A stretch of 64,000 nt of DNA, taken from assembly GCA_027315115.1 (NCBI GenBank), contig DAHUYQ010000013.1, positions 33,662-97,661 of the forward strand, in the 5' to 3' direction. Positions 32,666 to 45,006 of this stretch are shown piece after piece. The stretch's first letter is position 1. Every line of letters starts with the position of its first letter. Origin of the DNA: Solirubrobacterales bacterium. Lineage in GTDB: Bacteria; Actinomycetota; Thermoleophilia; Solirubrobacterales; Solirubrobacteraceae. A program made the position numbers and the translations under genes. Below the pieces are notes generated by a model. It made no database searches and had not been told where the DNA came from. It saw only the letters and a list, made by a program, of their open reading frames with translations.

Positions 32666-32805
32666 GAACAGACCTCCTTCGTGAACCGTGTCCTTGCTGG
32701 ACGTCGTCAGGGACTCTCGACAGCTACCCCCGATTCATCAACAGCCCGCCGTGGGCTGGGTAGCGGCGCAGTGCGGTCGGGACGCTGACAGGCCCACGTC
32801 GGCGC

Positions 32806-35751
<2,946 letters not shown>

Positions 35752-35860
35752 TGCTGGGAAGACATTCTATGATGGCGAACAGACGTTCGGTTCCGCGGCC
35801 GCGCGCGGCCTGCCGGCGGCGGCGCCTGCCGCACGATAACCTTCCGTCCGTCTACATCAC

Positions 35861-35956
35861 GCGCCCGTAGCTCAGTGGTCAACGGTTCTCTACGGGGAGC
35901 CAAAGAGCGGCGGTCTTTCAAACCGCAGGTCGCGAGTTCGATTCTCGCCGGGCGCA
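35861..35956 (+). tRNA. tRNA-like gene, anticodon TTC, with a 22-nt hairpin insertion in the D-loop
   Basis: Acceptor GCGCCCG/CGGGCGC, D stem GCTC/GAGC, anticodon arm GCGGT-CTTTCAA-ACCGC, T arm GCGAG-TTCGATT-CTCGC; D-loop is 31 nt. Confidence 0.6.
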
Positions 35957-35957
35957 T
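35915..35957 (+). repeat. Direct repeat copy A (tRNA 3' half; att-like)
   Basis: 43 nt CTTTCAAACCGCAGGTCGCGAGTTCGATTCTCG(C)CGGGCGCAT; one mismatch to copy B. Confidence 0.9.
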
Positions 35958-36086
35958 GACACGGAACCGCATGGTGTGCGGGTCCTCGACGGAGACGTCG
36001 GCGGGCCGCTGTCACTGCCGCAGACAGACCACACCCGGAGGCTCAAGAACCCGTCGGTGGCGTAACACTTGTGCTACGCTGCGTGC

Positions 36087-36407
36087 GTGTCGGACACCAG
36101 CTTTCACGACCGCTTCCTCGCCGACGAGCTCGCCAATCCGGAGTTCCGAGCCCAGTTCCAGCGCGAGCGGCGAGAGATCGAGGCGATCGACACGCTCGTG
36201 GGCGCGCTCGACGGCCTGCGCGAGACGCGCGGGATGAGCAAGGCCGAGCTTGCGCGCCAAATCGGCAAGAACCCCGCCAGCATTCGACGCACCCTGACCG
36301 CACCGGGCAACCCCGAGATGCGAACGATCGTCGCGATGGCAGAGGCTCTGAACGCCGATCTCCAGATCGTTCCGCGCAGCAAACCAGCTCGTCGCAAGGC
36401 GGCGTAG
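36087..36407 (+). CDS. XRE-family antitoxin (HigA-like)
   Basis: LRETRGMSKAELARQIGKNPASIRRTLTAPGNPEMRTIVAMAEALNADLQIVP; GTG start probable. Confidence 0.8.
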   Translation: MSDTSFHDRFLADELANPEFRAQFQRERREIEAIDTLVGALDGLRETRGMSKAELARQIGKNPASIRRTLTAPGNPEMRTIVAMAEALNADLQIVPRSKPARRKAA

Positions 36408-36451
36408 AGCACTCGCGGGCCATCCGGGCGGCTCCGTAGGGTCGTCGCCCC

Positions 36452-36874
36452 ATGCCCTGGGGCATCGTCTACCACAGAGCAAGCAGCGGCACAGTGCCGG
36501 CACAGCGATTCCTGCTCGACTGTCCGACCAGCATGCGCGCCAAGCTGCTCGCCGTGCTTGAGGTCGTCCGCGCCGCCCCTCCACCCGCCTTCAGTGGCGG
36601 CGGCTTCTGGGAGGCAATGCACGGCAGCATGAAGGGGTATTACGAGATCCGCCGCGTCGGACCGGGACGCCAGCACTATCGCCTCTACTGCATCCTCGAC
36701 AACGGAAGCGAGAAGGAGCTGGCGCAGCGCGGCTTCGACCGGCCGCAGATCGCAGTGATCAACGGCCTGGTCAAGCCAAACGCCACACTCTTCTCGGACG
36801 CCGAATACGCTCGCCATGTTCGCAAGCTCGGCGACGACTACCGCGCCACTCTGCCGCGCCCGATCGCCAAGTAG
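36452..36874 (+). CDS. HigB/Gp49-like RelE-superfamily toxin
   Basis: FWEAMHGSMKGYYEIRRVGPGRQHYRLYCILDN. Confidence 0.82.
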   Translation: MPWGIVYHRASSGTVPAQRFLLDCPTSMRAKLLAVLEVVRAAPPPAFSGGGFWEAMHGSMKGYYEIRRVGPGRQHYRLYCILDNGSEKELAQRGFDRPQIAVINGLVKPNATLFSDAEYARHVRKLGDDYRATLPRPIAK

Positions 36875-37022
36875 CCACCGTCGCGCCGTTGAGGGTGCAA
36901 ACAGAAGTGCGAACATGCCCCACGCCATTCGACGCCACACGGCCTGCTCGCTTGCCGTCGCTCTCGGCTCTGGAGAGCCACGTCGTGGACCCGGCGCCAC
37001 TCCACGCCAACCGCCGATAAGG

Positions 37023-37065
37023 CTTTCAAACCGCAGGTCGCGAGTTCGATTCTCGTCGGGCGCAT
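37023..37065 (+). repeat. Direct repeat copy B (displaced tRNA 3' half; att-like)
   Basis: 43 nt, 42/43 identical to 35915-35957. Confidence 0.9.
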
Positions 37066-37334
37066 CGCAGGAAACCCGCATGGTTGGGCGGATTTTCGTG
37101 TTTCTCGACCTGGCGTTCACAACGCGCATTGCCGTGGGTACCACTCGTGGGTACCAGACTCGTCACGACATGCACGGCGGCACGGCGCGCGGCGGTGTCG
37201 GTGGCCGCAGGCTGCGACCGAAGCCAAGCTCATGCGAGGACTCGGTTCACGGACGGAGCGGCTATCACCGGGTCGACGCGATTACTGTCCGTTGCGCGAT
37301 CGGAGCGGGCGGCTGGCGTAGACTGGCAGGGGTC

Positions 37335-37679
37335 ATGGCAAGCGTGCGCACCCCCGAGCTTGGACCTGCGGCAAGGCCGGTCGCGGTGCCGGATGACCTC
37401 GACGCCCCGTCTCTGCACAAGGCGACGGGACGGGTCGAGCTGCCGTCGCACATCCATTGGAGCGGTCCCCCTGTGACCTATGACATGGCGGACCGCGCCG
37501 ACCGCATGCGTGTCTATGAGCAGGTTCTGCGCGAGGGCACCGAGGACGACGTGCGCTTCTACGTCGACGCCGCCGAGCTTGCCGAGGTCTTCGACGAGCT
37601 CGTGCTGCCGCCCGCCGTCCGACATGCGTGGGCTCAGCGGCTGCAGCACGGACACTGCGCCGCTGAGCGACTGGCCTGA
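37335..37679 (+). CDS. Conserved actinobacterial hypothetical protein
   Basis: LPSHIHWSGPPVTYDMADRADRMRVYEQVLREGTEDDVRFYVDAAELAEVFDELVLPPAVRHAW. Confidence 0.65.
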   Translation: MASVRTPELGPAARPVAVPDDLDAPSLHKATGRVELPSHIHWSGPPVTYDMADRADRMRVYEQVLREGTEDDVRFYVDAAELAEVFDELVLPPAVRHAWAQRLQHGHCAAERLA

Positions 37680-37799
37680 CCCCACCTGGACAGACAGCAC
37701 AGGTTCGAGCACACCCGCGCTCAAGCCGCGTGGCGCCTGGCGACTCTAGTCGCGATAGGCGCGCCCGCGCGGAAGGACGCGGGTGACGACGATGACGCG

Positions 37800-38015
37800 T
37801 TATTCGGCGTTCAGGAGAACAAGCGCCCGCCAATCGCCGATTCGCAGCCTCCACTCTGGAGCGTCCGTCAGCTTCCGCAAAGCGCCGGCTCTCTGCGGAT
37901 CCTCAGCGAGCGTTCGCAGTGCCGCCTCGACGCGCCCACGGATGGGCGGGTCAAGCCGACGCAGGTCACGCTGTGCGATGCGGGTGAGCTGTACGCGCCA
38001 GCCCGCGCCGCTCAC
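37800..38015 (-). CDS. RelE/ParE-family toxin
   Basis: WRVQLTRIAQRDLRRLDPPIRGRVEAALRTLAEDP...WRLRIGDWRALVLLN. Confidence 0.82.
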   Translation of the reverse strand: MSGAGWRVQLTRIAQRDLRRLDPPIRGRVEAALRTLAEDPQRAGALRKLTDAPEWRLRIGDWRALVLLNAE

Positions 38016-38275
38016 TCGGACTCTCGCAACGCGTCGTCCAGCGAGATCGTCTCCCCGGCTGCGAAGTCTGCTCGACCTTCTGCCGCAGCGACCTCGTCAT
38101 CATCAGTCCAGGGCTCGTCGTCCGCTGGCGCGTCACGAAAGGCCGCGATCACTGGGTCAGCGCGCATGTCGAGCAGACGCAGGGCCTCCCCTGCCTCCTC
38201 CTCGGAGAGCGTTTCAATCCGCTCGCGTAGACGCGGTGATCGCCTGCCTGGTGTAACACCTGCGCTGCGCTCCAT
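38012..38275 (-). CDS. RelB-like antitoxin (start uncertain)
   Basis: 4-nt overlap with RelE ORF; acidic C-terminus ETISLDDALRESE. Confidence 0.65.
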   Translation of the reverse strand: MERSAGVTPGRRSPRLRERIETLSEEEAGEALRLLDMRADPVIAAFRDAPADDEPWTDDDEVAAAEGRADFAAGETISLDDALRESE

Positions 38276-38306
38276 CAATGTCCAACGCCAGCTTCCACGA
38301 CTACCG

Positions 38307-39273
38307 CTATAGCAAATCCGCATTCTGACTCACCCGCTTGAGCACGTCGCCGAAGCTTGGCCACCTACCGGATGTGTTGGCAGGCATTAGCGTGGCTGCG
38401 TCGTTGTAACGCGCTTGTAGCCAGCTACGCAGCGCCGAGCCTTGGGGCGGCGCGAATGCGGGACTCGTCGCGTAACCATCTATTGGCCGCGCAATCCAGG
38501 CGCCGAAGAAGTTGGTGGAGATCGTCTCCGTGCCGGCGAGGATGAGATCGAAGTGGGCGCGATCTTCGAGCGCTGTGTGCGTCGGCCTGTGTTCGAGCAA
38601 CTTGTAGATGTCGTAGTAGTGCCGGCCGATGCGCTGATCGGACTTGCCACCGTCTCCGTGTCGCGTTGCGGCGTGATGGAGCAAGGAAATCTTCTCGATC
38701 AGAGTCCGCACCGGCTTGAGTGCCCTGACCTGGAACGCTGAGGTGTCCTCGTACTCGGCTGGGTCGAGGCCAAGTGGCCTGCAGAGCATCGGTGTGAGCG
38801 TGACCATCTCTGAAGGCCACTCGCCGCCGGCAAATCCGGTCTCAAGCAGCACGCCAGGATCCTCGATGGCGGCTATGGCGGAACGCACGACTCGGGGATA
38901 TGCCAGGAGGTCGACGCGATGAGGCATCTTGCCTCGGCCTGGACTGCGAGCAGGCAGCGGATCAGCGCCCAGATCATGGGCAACCTGCTTGGCGATCTCC
39001 AGCAGGAGGCGTTCGCGTCTAGTCGCCGAGTCTTCGTGAGCGGGTAGCACGAGGATGTCGACATCTTCGGAGAAGCGCTCGATCAGCCCGTACCCCTTGG
39101 AGAGGCTGGTCCCGCCCTTGAAGACGAAGGCACCGATGACGGGTATGCAGGGAACGCAGCGCTTGAGTGACCCAGTAGTCCTTCTCCACAAATGCCGATG
39201 CGAGGCCGAGCCGCTCGGCGGCCAGTGTGATCGCACCAACGAAGTCGTCAGGGCTGTCTCGTAGGCGACTCAC
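38307..39273 (-). pseudogene. AbiEii-like nucleotidyltransferase toxin, frameshifted
   Basis: N-terminus VEKDYWVTQALR in ORF 39019-39273; continuation GAFVFKGGTSLSKGYGLIERFSEDVDILV in ORF 38307-39239. Confidence 0.8.
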
Positions 39274-39977
39274 ACCGCATAACCGATCACGCGCAGCGCG
39301 CGTTCGCGGGTGCGGGGATCGCGAGCGGCAGGGATGTGGTCAGCCTGCTCCTTGTGGCCGGCATAGATGAGGATCGCGCGAAGGCGCTCTCTGACTCCCG
39401 GCGGCTCAGTCCGGCTCGCGGCCACCATCCGATCGATGTGCACGTCGTTGCGGGCGAGTGCATCCCGAAAGCGTGCTAGCGCGGTCGCACCATCGACTTC
39501 CACGTAGCGCTCCCAGCCCTCGATGGCCTCTAGGATCGTGACCTCCAGGCCGTTGAGCTTGGCCTCGCGGCGCCCTGAGCGGGCAGTTCTGCTGGCGAGT
39601 CTGACATTACGCAGCCCCGTGGGGGGACGGCCGGTCGTGGCGAGCGATTCGACTGGCGCGACCTGTGTGGAGAGGCCGAGCAGTTTCGCGGCCTGCCACC
39701 CGGTCGCCCCGATCGCCTCGCGATTGCCCAGCAACTTCCGCACAGCATCGCTTGTCGGCGCGCCAACCATGCCGAAACGACTTTGCCTGCCGTGCCAGTA
39801 GATGCCTCTGCGAACTCGCGCAAGCTCGCCGCGCGCCACGAGGCGGCGCAACTCGTTATTGACAGCCGAAGGCGGGCCGGCAAAGTCCTCGACGCTCCAC
39901 ATCCGCTCGCCAGAGCACATCACGCAACTGCGCACCTGCTGCGCGACGCTGAGACCGTTGGAGGCGAGTTGGACCAC
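39270..39977 (-). CDS. AbiEi-like antitoxin (DUF6088-like)
   Basis: VEDFAGPPSAVNNELRRLVARGELARVRRGIYWHGRQSRFG; GTGA overlap with AbiEii start. Confidence 0.75.
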   Translation of the reverse strand: MVQLASNGLSVAQQVRSCVMCSGERMWSVEDFAGPPSAVNNELRRLVARGELARVRRGIYWHGRQSRFGMVGAPTSDAVRKLLGNREAIGATGWQAAKLLGLSTQVAPVESLATTGRPPTGLRNVRLASRTARSGRREAKLNGLEVTILEAIEGWERYVEVDGATALARFRDALARNDVHIDRMVAASRTEPPGVRERLRAILIYAGHKEQADHIPAARDPRTRERALRVIGYAV

Positions 39978-40125
39978 AAGATGATTGTAACACGATACGA
40001 ATGATCGTCAGAACAAGGACCCCAGACATCAGGCAGAGGCAAGGTGCCCTAACGTCCATCCATCCTACCATTAGTACACCTAACCGTCCGCGCGTCAGCA
40101 TCAACTCCCTACGTACAATCGAGTC

Positions 40126-40590
40126 ATGTCCACCCTGCCTGCCACACCGAAGGTTCGGATGTCGATCGCCGCGCTCGCGCGGGACTCCTACCGTGCGATG
40201 GCCGCCTTCGACAGGTCGATCACGCTCGAGCCGCGACTGCGCGAGCTGGTCAAGATTCGCGCCTCGCAGCTCAACGGCTGCGCGTTCTGCATCGACATGC
40301 ACACATACGAGGCACGGCTTGCCGGAGAGAGCGACCGGCGCATGCACGCCGTGGCGGCATGGCGCGAGAGCCCGCTGTTCTCCGCTCGCGAGCGAGTTGC
40401 GCTGGCCCTCACCGAGGCGGTGACCCGAGTCGGCGATGCGGGTCTGCCCGACGAGCTGTACGAGCTGGCGTTCGAAGAGCTCGGAGAGCAGGAGCTTGCG
40501 CAGCTCATACTCGCGATCGCCGCCATCAACTCGTGGAACCGGATCGCGGTCAGCAGCGGCATCCAGTTCCAGCCGCCGGACGCCGCCTGA
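40126..40590 (+). CDS. Carboxymuconolactone decarboxylase/AhpD-family protein
   Basis: LVKIRASQLNGCAFCIDMHTYEARLAGESDRRMHAVAAWRESPLF. Confidence 0.9.
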   Translation: MSTLPATPKVRMSIAALARDSYRAMAAFDRSITLEPRLRELVKIRASQLNGCAFCIDMHTYEARLAGESDRRMHAVAAWRESPLFSARERVALALTEAVTRVGDAGLPDELYELAFEELGEQELAQLILAIAAINSWNRIAVSSGIQFQPPDAA

Positions 40591-40661
40591 CCCGGGCGGC
40601 GCCGGCGCTCATGCAGGGCCTTCAAGGGCCGCGGTGCAACAGCGCGCCGACCGCGTGAGAA

Positions 40662-41741
40662 TCAGATCCTGCCGGTCAGCCGTGAAGCGAGCTCGCCTCG
40701 GCTGCTCACGCCGGTCTTCCTGAAGATCGACTTCAGGTGGTCCTTGACGGTGTAAGGGACGATCGAGAGACGCTCGGCGATCTCACTCGTGCCGAGGCCG
40801 TTGACGACGTGCCTGGCGAGCATCGATTCGCGGCTGCTGAGCTCGTGGGCGCGCGAGAGGATCTCGAAGAGCTCGCCGGCGGAGGCGGGACGAATCGTCA
40901 CGGCGGCGAGGTCGCCCTCGCCGTCCTGTTCGATCCGCGCGGCCTGCAGGGAGGCCCAGTGTCCATCGCCGGTGCGCACGCGCGCGACGCTCTCCCCCGC
41001 GCCGCGGAGCCGCCCCACCACCGCGTACACAGCCGCTGGAAGCTGTCCCCACCGTTGCGCAAGTGGCGCGTCGGGGAACAGGGCCAGCCAGTCGGCAACG
41101 CCGGCGGTGCGACCGCGGACCTCGAGCTCCGGCCCGAGGATCACTACCGCCGGGGCGGGCGCGCGCACGCCGGGGCGATGAGATGAGGGCGCGTCGATCA
41201 CGCTCCTTCGCATCAGCCGTGCGATGCTCGGCGAGGCGTCTTCGAGCAGGAAGAGATCGCTCTCGGCGAAGTGGCGGTCGTGCTCGCAGCGCTGCGCGTT
41301 GAGGTGGCCCCAGACGCCGGTCTGGTCTACGCAGCTCAGGCTCAGCCCGTCGCCGACCCCGCAGGGCGCAAGGCACTCGCGCCACAGCTCGCTGCGCTCC
41401 AGATCGCCGCCGGTGAGCAGGCCGATCGAGCCGGCGCAGCCCTCCCGCCGCGGCGCTCCCGCGACGCCGATCGGCTCGCCGCCTTCGCTCATCCGCGCGA
41501 CCAGGTCCGGCAGCGTCGCGCGAAGCGGGGAACTCGGGGAGGCCAGATGAGAGGTGCACAGCCCGGAGACCGGATCGGCGGTCATCCAGCACCACTGCTC
41601 AAACCCGATCGTGCGACGCAGGCGCTCGCCGGCCTGCTCGACGAGCTCGCGGGGGTCGCCGCTCGCCTCGCTGAGCTTCACGAGGCTCTCGTAACACCGG
41701 CTGCGCGCCCGGTGGCAGCCGAGCCCACCGGCAATCGTCAT
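40662..41741 (-). CDS. LuxR-family transcriptional regulator
   Basis: C-terminal LSSRESMLARHVVNGLGTSEIAERLSIVPYTVKDHLKSIFRKTGVSSRGEL. Confidence 0.85.
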   Translation of the reverse strand: MTIAGGLGCHRARSRCYESLVKLSEASGDPRELVEQAGERLRRTIGFEQWCWMTADPVSGLCTSHLASPSSPLRATLPDLVARMSEGGEPIGVAGAPRREGCAGSIGLLTGGDLERSELWRECLAPCGVGDGLSLSCVDQTGVWGHLNAQRCEHDRHFAESDLFLLEDASPSIARLMRRSVIDAPSSHRPGVRAPAPAVVILGPELEVRGRTAGVADWLALFPDAPLAQRWGQLPAAVYAVVGRLRGAGESVARVRTGDGHWASLQAARIEQDGEGDLAAVTIRPASAGELFEILSRAHELSSRESMLARHVVNGLGTSEIAERLSIVPYTVKDHLKSIFRKTGVSSRGELASRLTGRI

Positions 41742-42031
41742 ACATCTGACTCTACTGGCGGCGGCTCGCTGCCAATCGTGGTTTTCGCGCAGATCTGCAC
41801 TGGCGTCCCATCGCCGTCTCCAAATCTCCCCCGTGCGCGTCGCACGCCGGGAAGGTCGCAAGATCCCTCGATGGTGGGATTGAAGGCGCCAGCCCCCCGA
41901 TCGATCATCGTCAAGGGCCGCCTGCCGCCCGCCGTGAAGCTCCCAGAGAGGCGGGCGAGCGGCGGCCAACGGCGCGGGCCCTCGCCGCGCAGGCGCTGGC
42001 ATCCGCGGGATCGGACCTACGAGGAGAAGCA

Positions 42032-43155
<1,124 letters not shown>

Positions 43156-43231
43156 GCCGCGCCTGCCGCCGTTGCCGGGCGGCGGCAGGCTCAGCCGCGA
43201 GCCCGGCCCTCTCCACGTCGATGCGCAGGCT

Positions 43232-43885
43232 TCACGCCAGATTGCTCGCGGCGGCCTGCGGCGCGCACGCCCGGAGCAGCCGCGCGGAGCACACGACGAG
43301 CAGCAGCACCACCACAGCCATCAGATAGCGCGAGAGCGGCGTGAGGCAGAGACACCCGAAGATCAGCATCGGGATCGCCACCGGGCGATCCAGCAGCGCG
43401 CGTGATCGCAGGGCGACGGCCGCGACCGCCAGGATCAAGACGCCGGCGCCGACGCCCGCGGCGTTGTAGCCGAGCGCGTACGAGATCTCGAAGAGAGCGC
43501 GGGCAAGTCCCGTCGTCAGCCGACCTTCGCCGGCGCGCTGGGCGGCGATCATGTTGATCGTCTCCGCCCCGAGCCCGGCCGCGCAGAACAGCAGCGCGCC
43601 GCCGAACGCCGTGGTGGCAAACAGGTCTACGTCCTCGTGCTCGCGCAGGATCGCTCGCACGCCCCTTGCGAAGAGGACCAGCAGGGGTATCGCGAGCAGG
43701 CTCAGGCTCGCTCCGATCACGATCCGCGACGAGAGGCTGGAATAGAACGAGACGACCTGCCGCGTGGGCGCGCCCGCGGAAGGCTGATCGAGCACCCACA
43801 GCGCGCTGCCGACGCCGAACAGAGCCGCGGCGCCGATTCCGGCGAGCCCGGTGATCCGGCGCGTGCCGATCATCCCTTCGGACAT
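43232..43885 (-). CDS. Multi-pass membrane protein (DUF4386-like)
   Basis: ~6 hydrophobic segments. Confidence 0.55.
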   Translation of the reverse strand: MSEGMIGTRRITGLAGIGAAALFGVGSALWVLDQPSAGAPTRQVVSFYSSLSSRIVIGASLSLLAIPLLVLFARGVRAILREHEDVDLFATTAFGGALLFCAAGLGAETINMIAAQRAGEGRLTTGLARALFEISYALGYNAAGVGAGVLILAVAAVALRSRALLDRPVAIPMLIFGCLCLTPLSRYLMAVVVLLLVVCSARLLRACAPQAAASNLA

Positions 43886-44019
43886 TGAGGCAACGTTAGC
43901 CGATCGCGTGTCGCGGTGGGCGACGCCCGTGGCTTGGAGCCCGCGATGGCCTGCGGGCAGAGGCCGGGGCCGCGGCGAGCGACCGGCATCTGTCCTACCA
44001 CTGTGCTACCGTCGCGGGA

Positions 44020-44310
44020 ATGGCTATCAGAAGGAAGCGGTCGATCTCGCTGGCGCCCGAGCTCGACGACCAGATCCAGGCGGCGGCCAAGCGGGCCGGC
44101 ACCACCTACAGCGCATGGTTGAGCGAGACGGCGCAGAAGGAGCTGCGGATCCGCGCGGGTCTCGCGGCGGTCGCCGAGGTCGAAGGGGAGCTTGGCCCCT
44201 TCACAGATCAGGAGCTCGCCGACGCGCGAGCCTGGGCGCAGGATGCGCTCGCGCGGCGAGGCCGGGGCCGGGGCGGCCGCCGCGGCGCGGGCCGGGCAGA
44301 CGCCGCCTGA
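44020..44310 (+). CDS. RHH/CopG-like antitoxin (VapB-like)
   Basis: RKRSISLAPELDDQIQAAAKRAGTTYSAWLSETAQKEL. Confidence 0.75.
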   Translation: MAIRRKRSISLAPELDDQIQAAAKRAGTTYSAWLSETAQKELRIRAGLAAVAEVEGELGPFTDQELADARAWAQDALARRGRGRGGRRGAGRADAA

Positions 44311-44690
44311 TGGCGGTCACCTACGACACCGGCGCCCTCGTGGCCGCGGATCGTGGCGAGCGCCGCGCCTGGGCGCGCCATCGAGCCCTGCTGGAGCAGC
44401 GAGTGACGCCGACGGTGCCTGCCCCGGTGCTCGCCCAGGGGTGGCGCGGCGGCGCGAAGCAGGCGCTTCTCGCGAAGCTGCTGGCGGGATGTCAGGTGGA
44501 GCCGCTCGAGGACGAGCAGGCACGCGCGGTCGGCGCGCTCGCGGCGCGCGCCGGCGCCACCGACGTCGTCGACGCGACCGTCGTGGAGGGAGCCCTGCGA
44601 CGGCAGGACGTGGTGATCAGCTCAGATCCCGGTGACCTGCGATCGATCGCGACCGCCGCCGGACATTCGCTCGAGGTGCAGCGGCCCTGA
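44310..44690 (+). CDS. PIN-domain toxin (VapC-like)
   Basis: MAVTYDTGALVAADRGER...DVVDATVVEGALRRQDVVISSDPGDL; TGATG overlap with antitoxin. Confidence 0.78.
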   Translation: MAVTYDTGALVAADRGERRAWARHRALLEQRVTPTVPAPVLAQGWRGGAKQALLAKLLAGCQVEPLEDEQARAVGALAARAGATDVVDATVVEGALRRQDVVISSDPGDLRSIATAAGHSLEVQRP

Positions 44691-44755
44691 GGGCAGCGTC
44701 GACCAGGCCGCGCCAGGCCCGGGGCTCTTCCCCGCGCCTCGTCGTGAGCACTTCT

Positions 44756-44970
44756 CGGTACCGCGCAGATGGCCCTGGTCTGTACCGGCGAGTCGGTACA
44801 AACTTGTACCGGGAGGGCGGTACAAGCATTACCATACCGAAACGGGTATATTTTTAACCGTCCCTCATCCCCTGAGCAGTCCGCGGCGCCGGCCGCACCG
44901 CCTCCTGGCGGATTGCCCGCCTGAGCATTTACACCTTTCGGTATTATACCGATCGGTGTAAGACTAAAGT
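44756..44970. promoter_or_regulatory. Cluster of GGTAC/GGTAT palindromes upstream of ATPase gene
   Basis: CGGTACCG (44756), CGGTACAA-AC-TTGTACCG (44794-44811), ATACC...GGTAT (44834-44849), TCGGTAT-T-ATACCGA (44938-44952). Confidence 0.65.
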
Positions 44971-45006
44971 GTACCTGAGTATTGTTTACTCCGTTACACT
45001 TTACAT

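Noticed and set aside
37480-37749. Alternative-frame ORF overlapping 37335-37679
   Set aside because: The 37335 frame carries the conserved-looking sequence; the alternative is Ser/Thr/Arg noise
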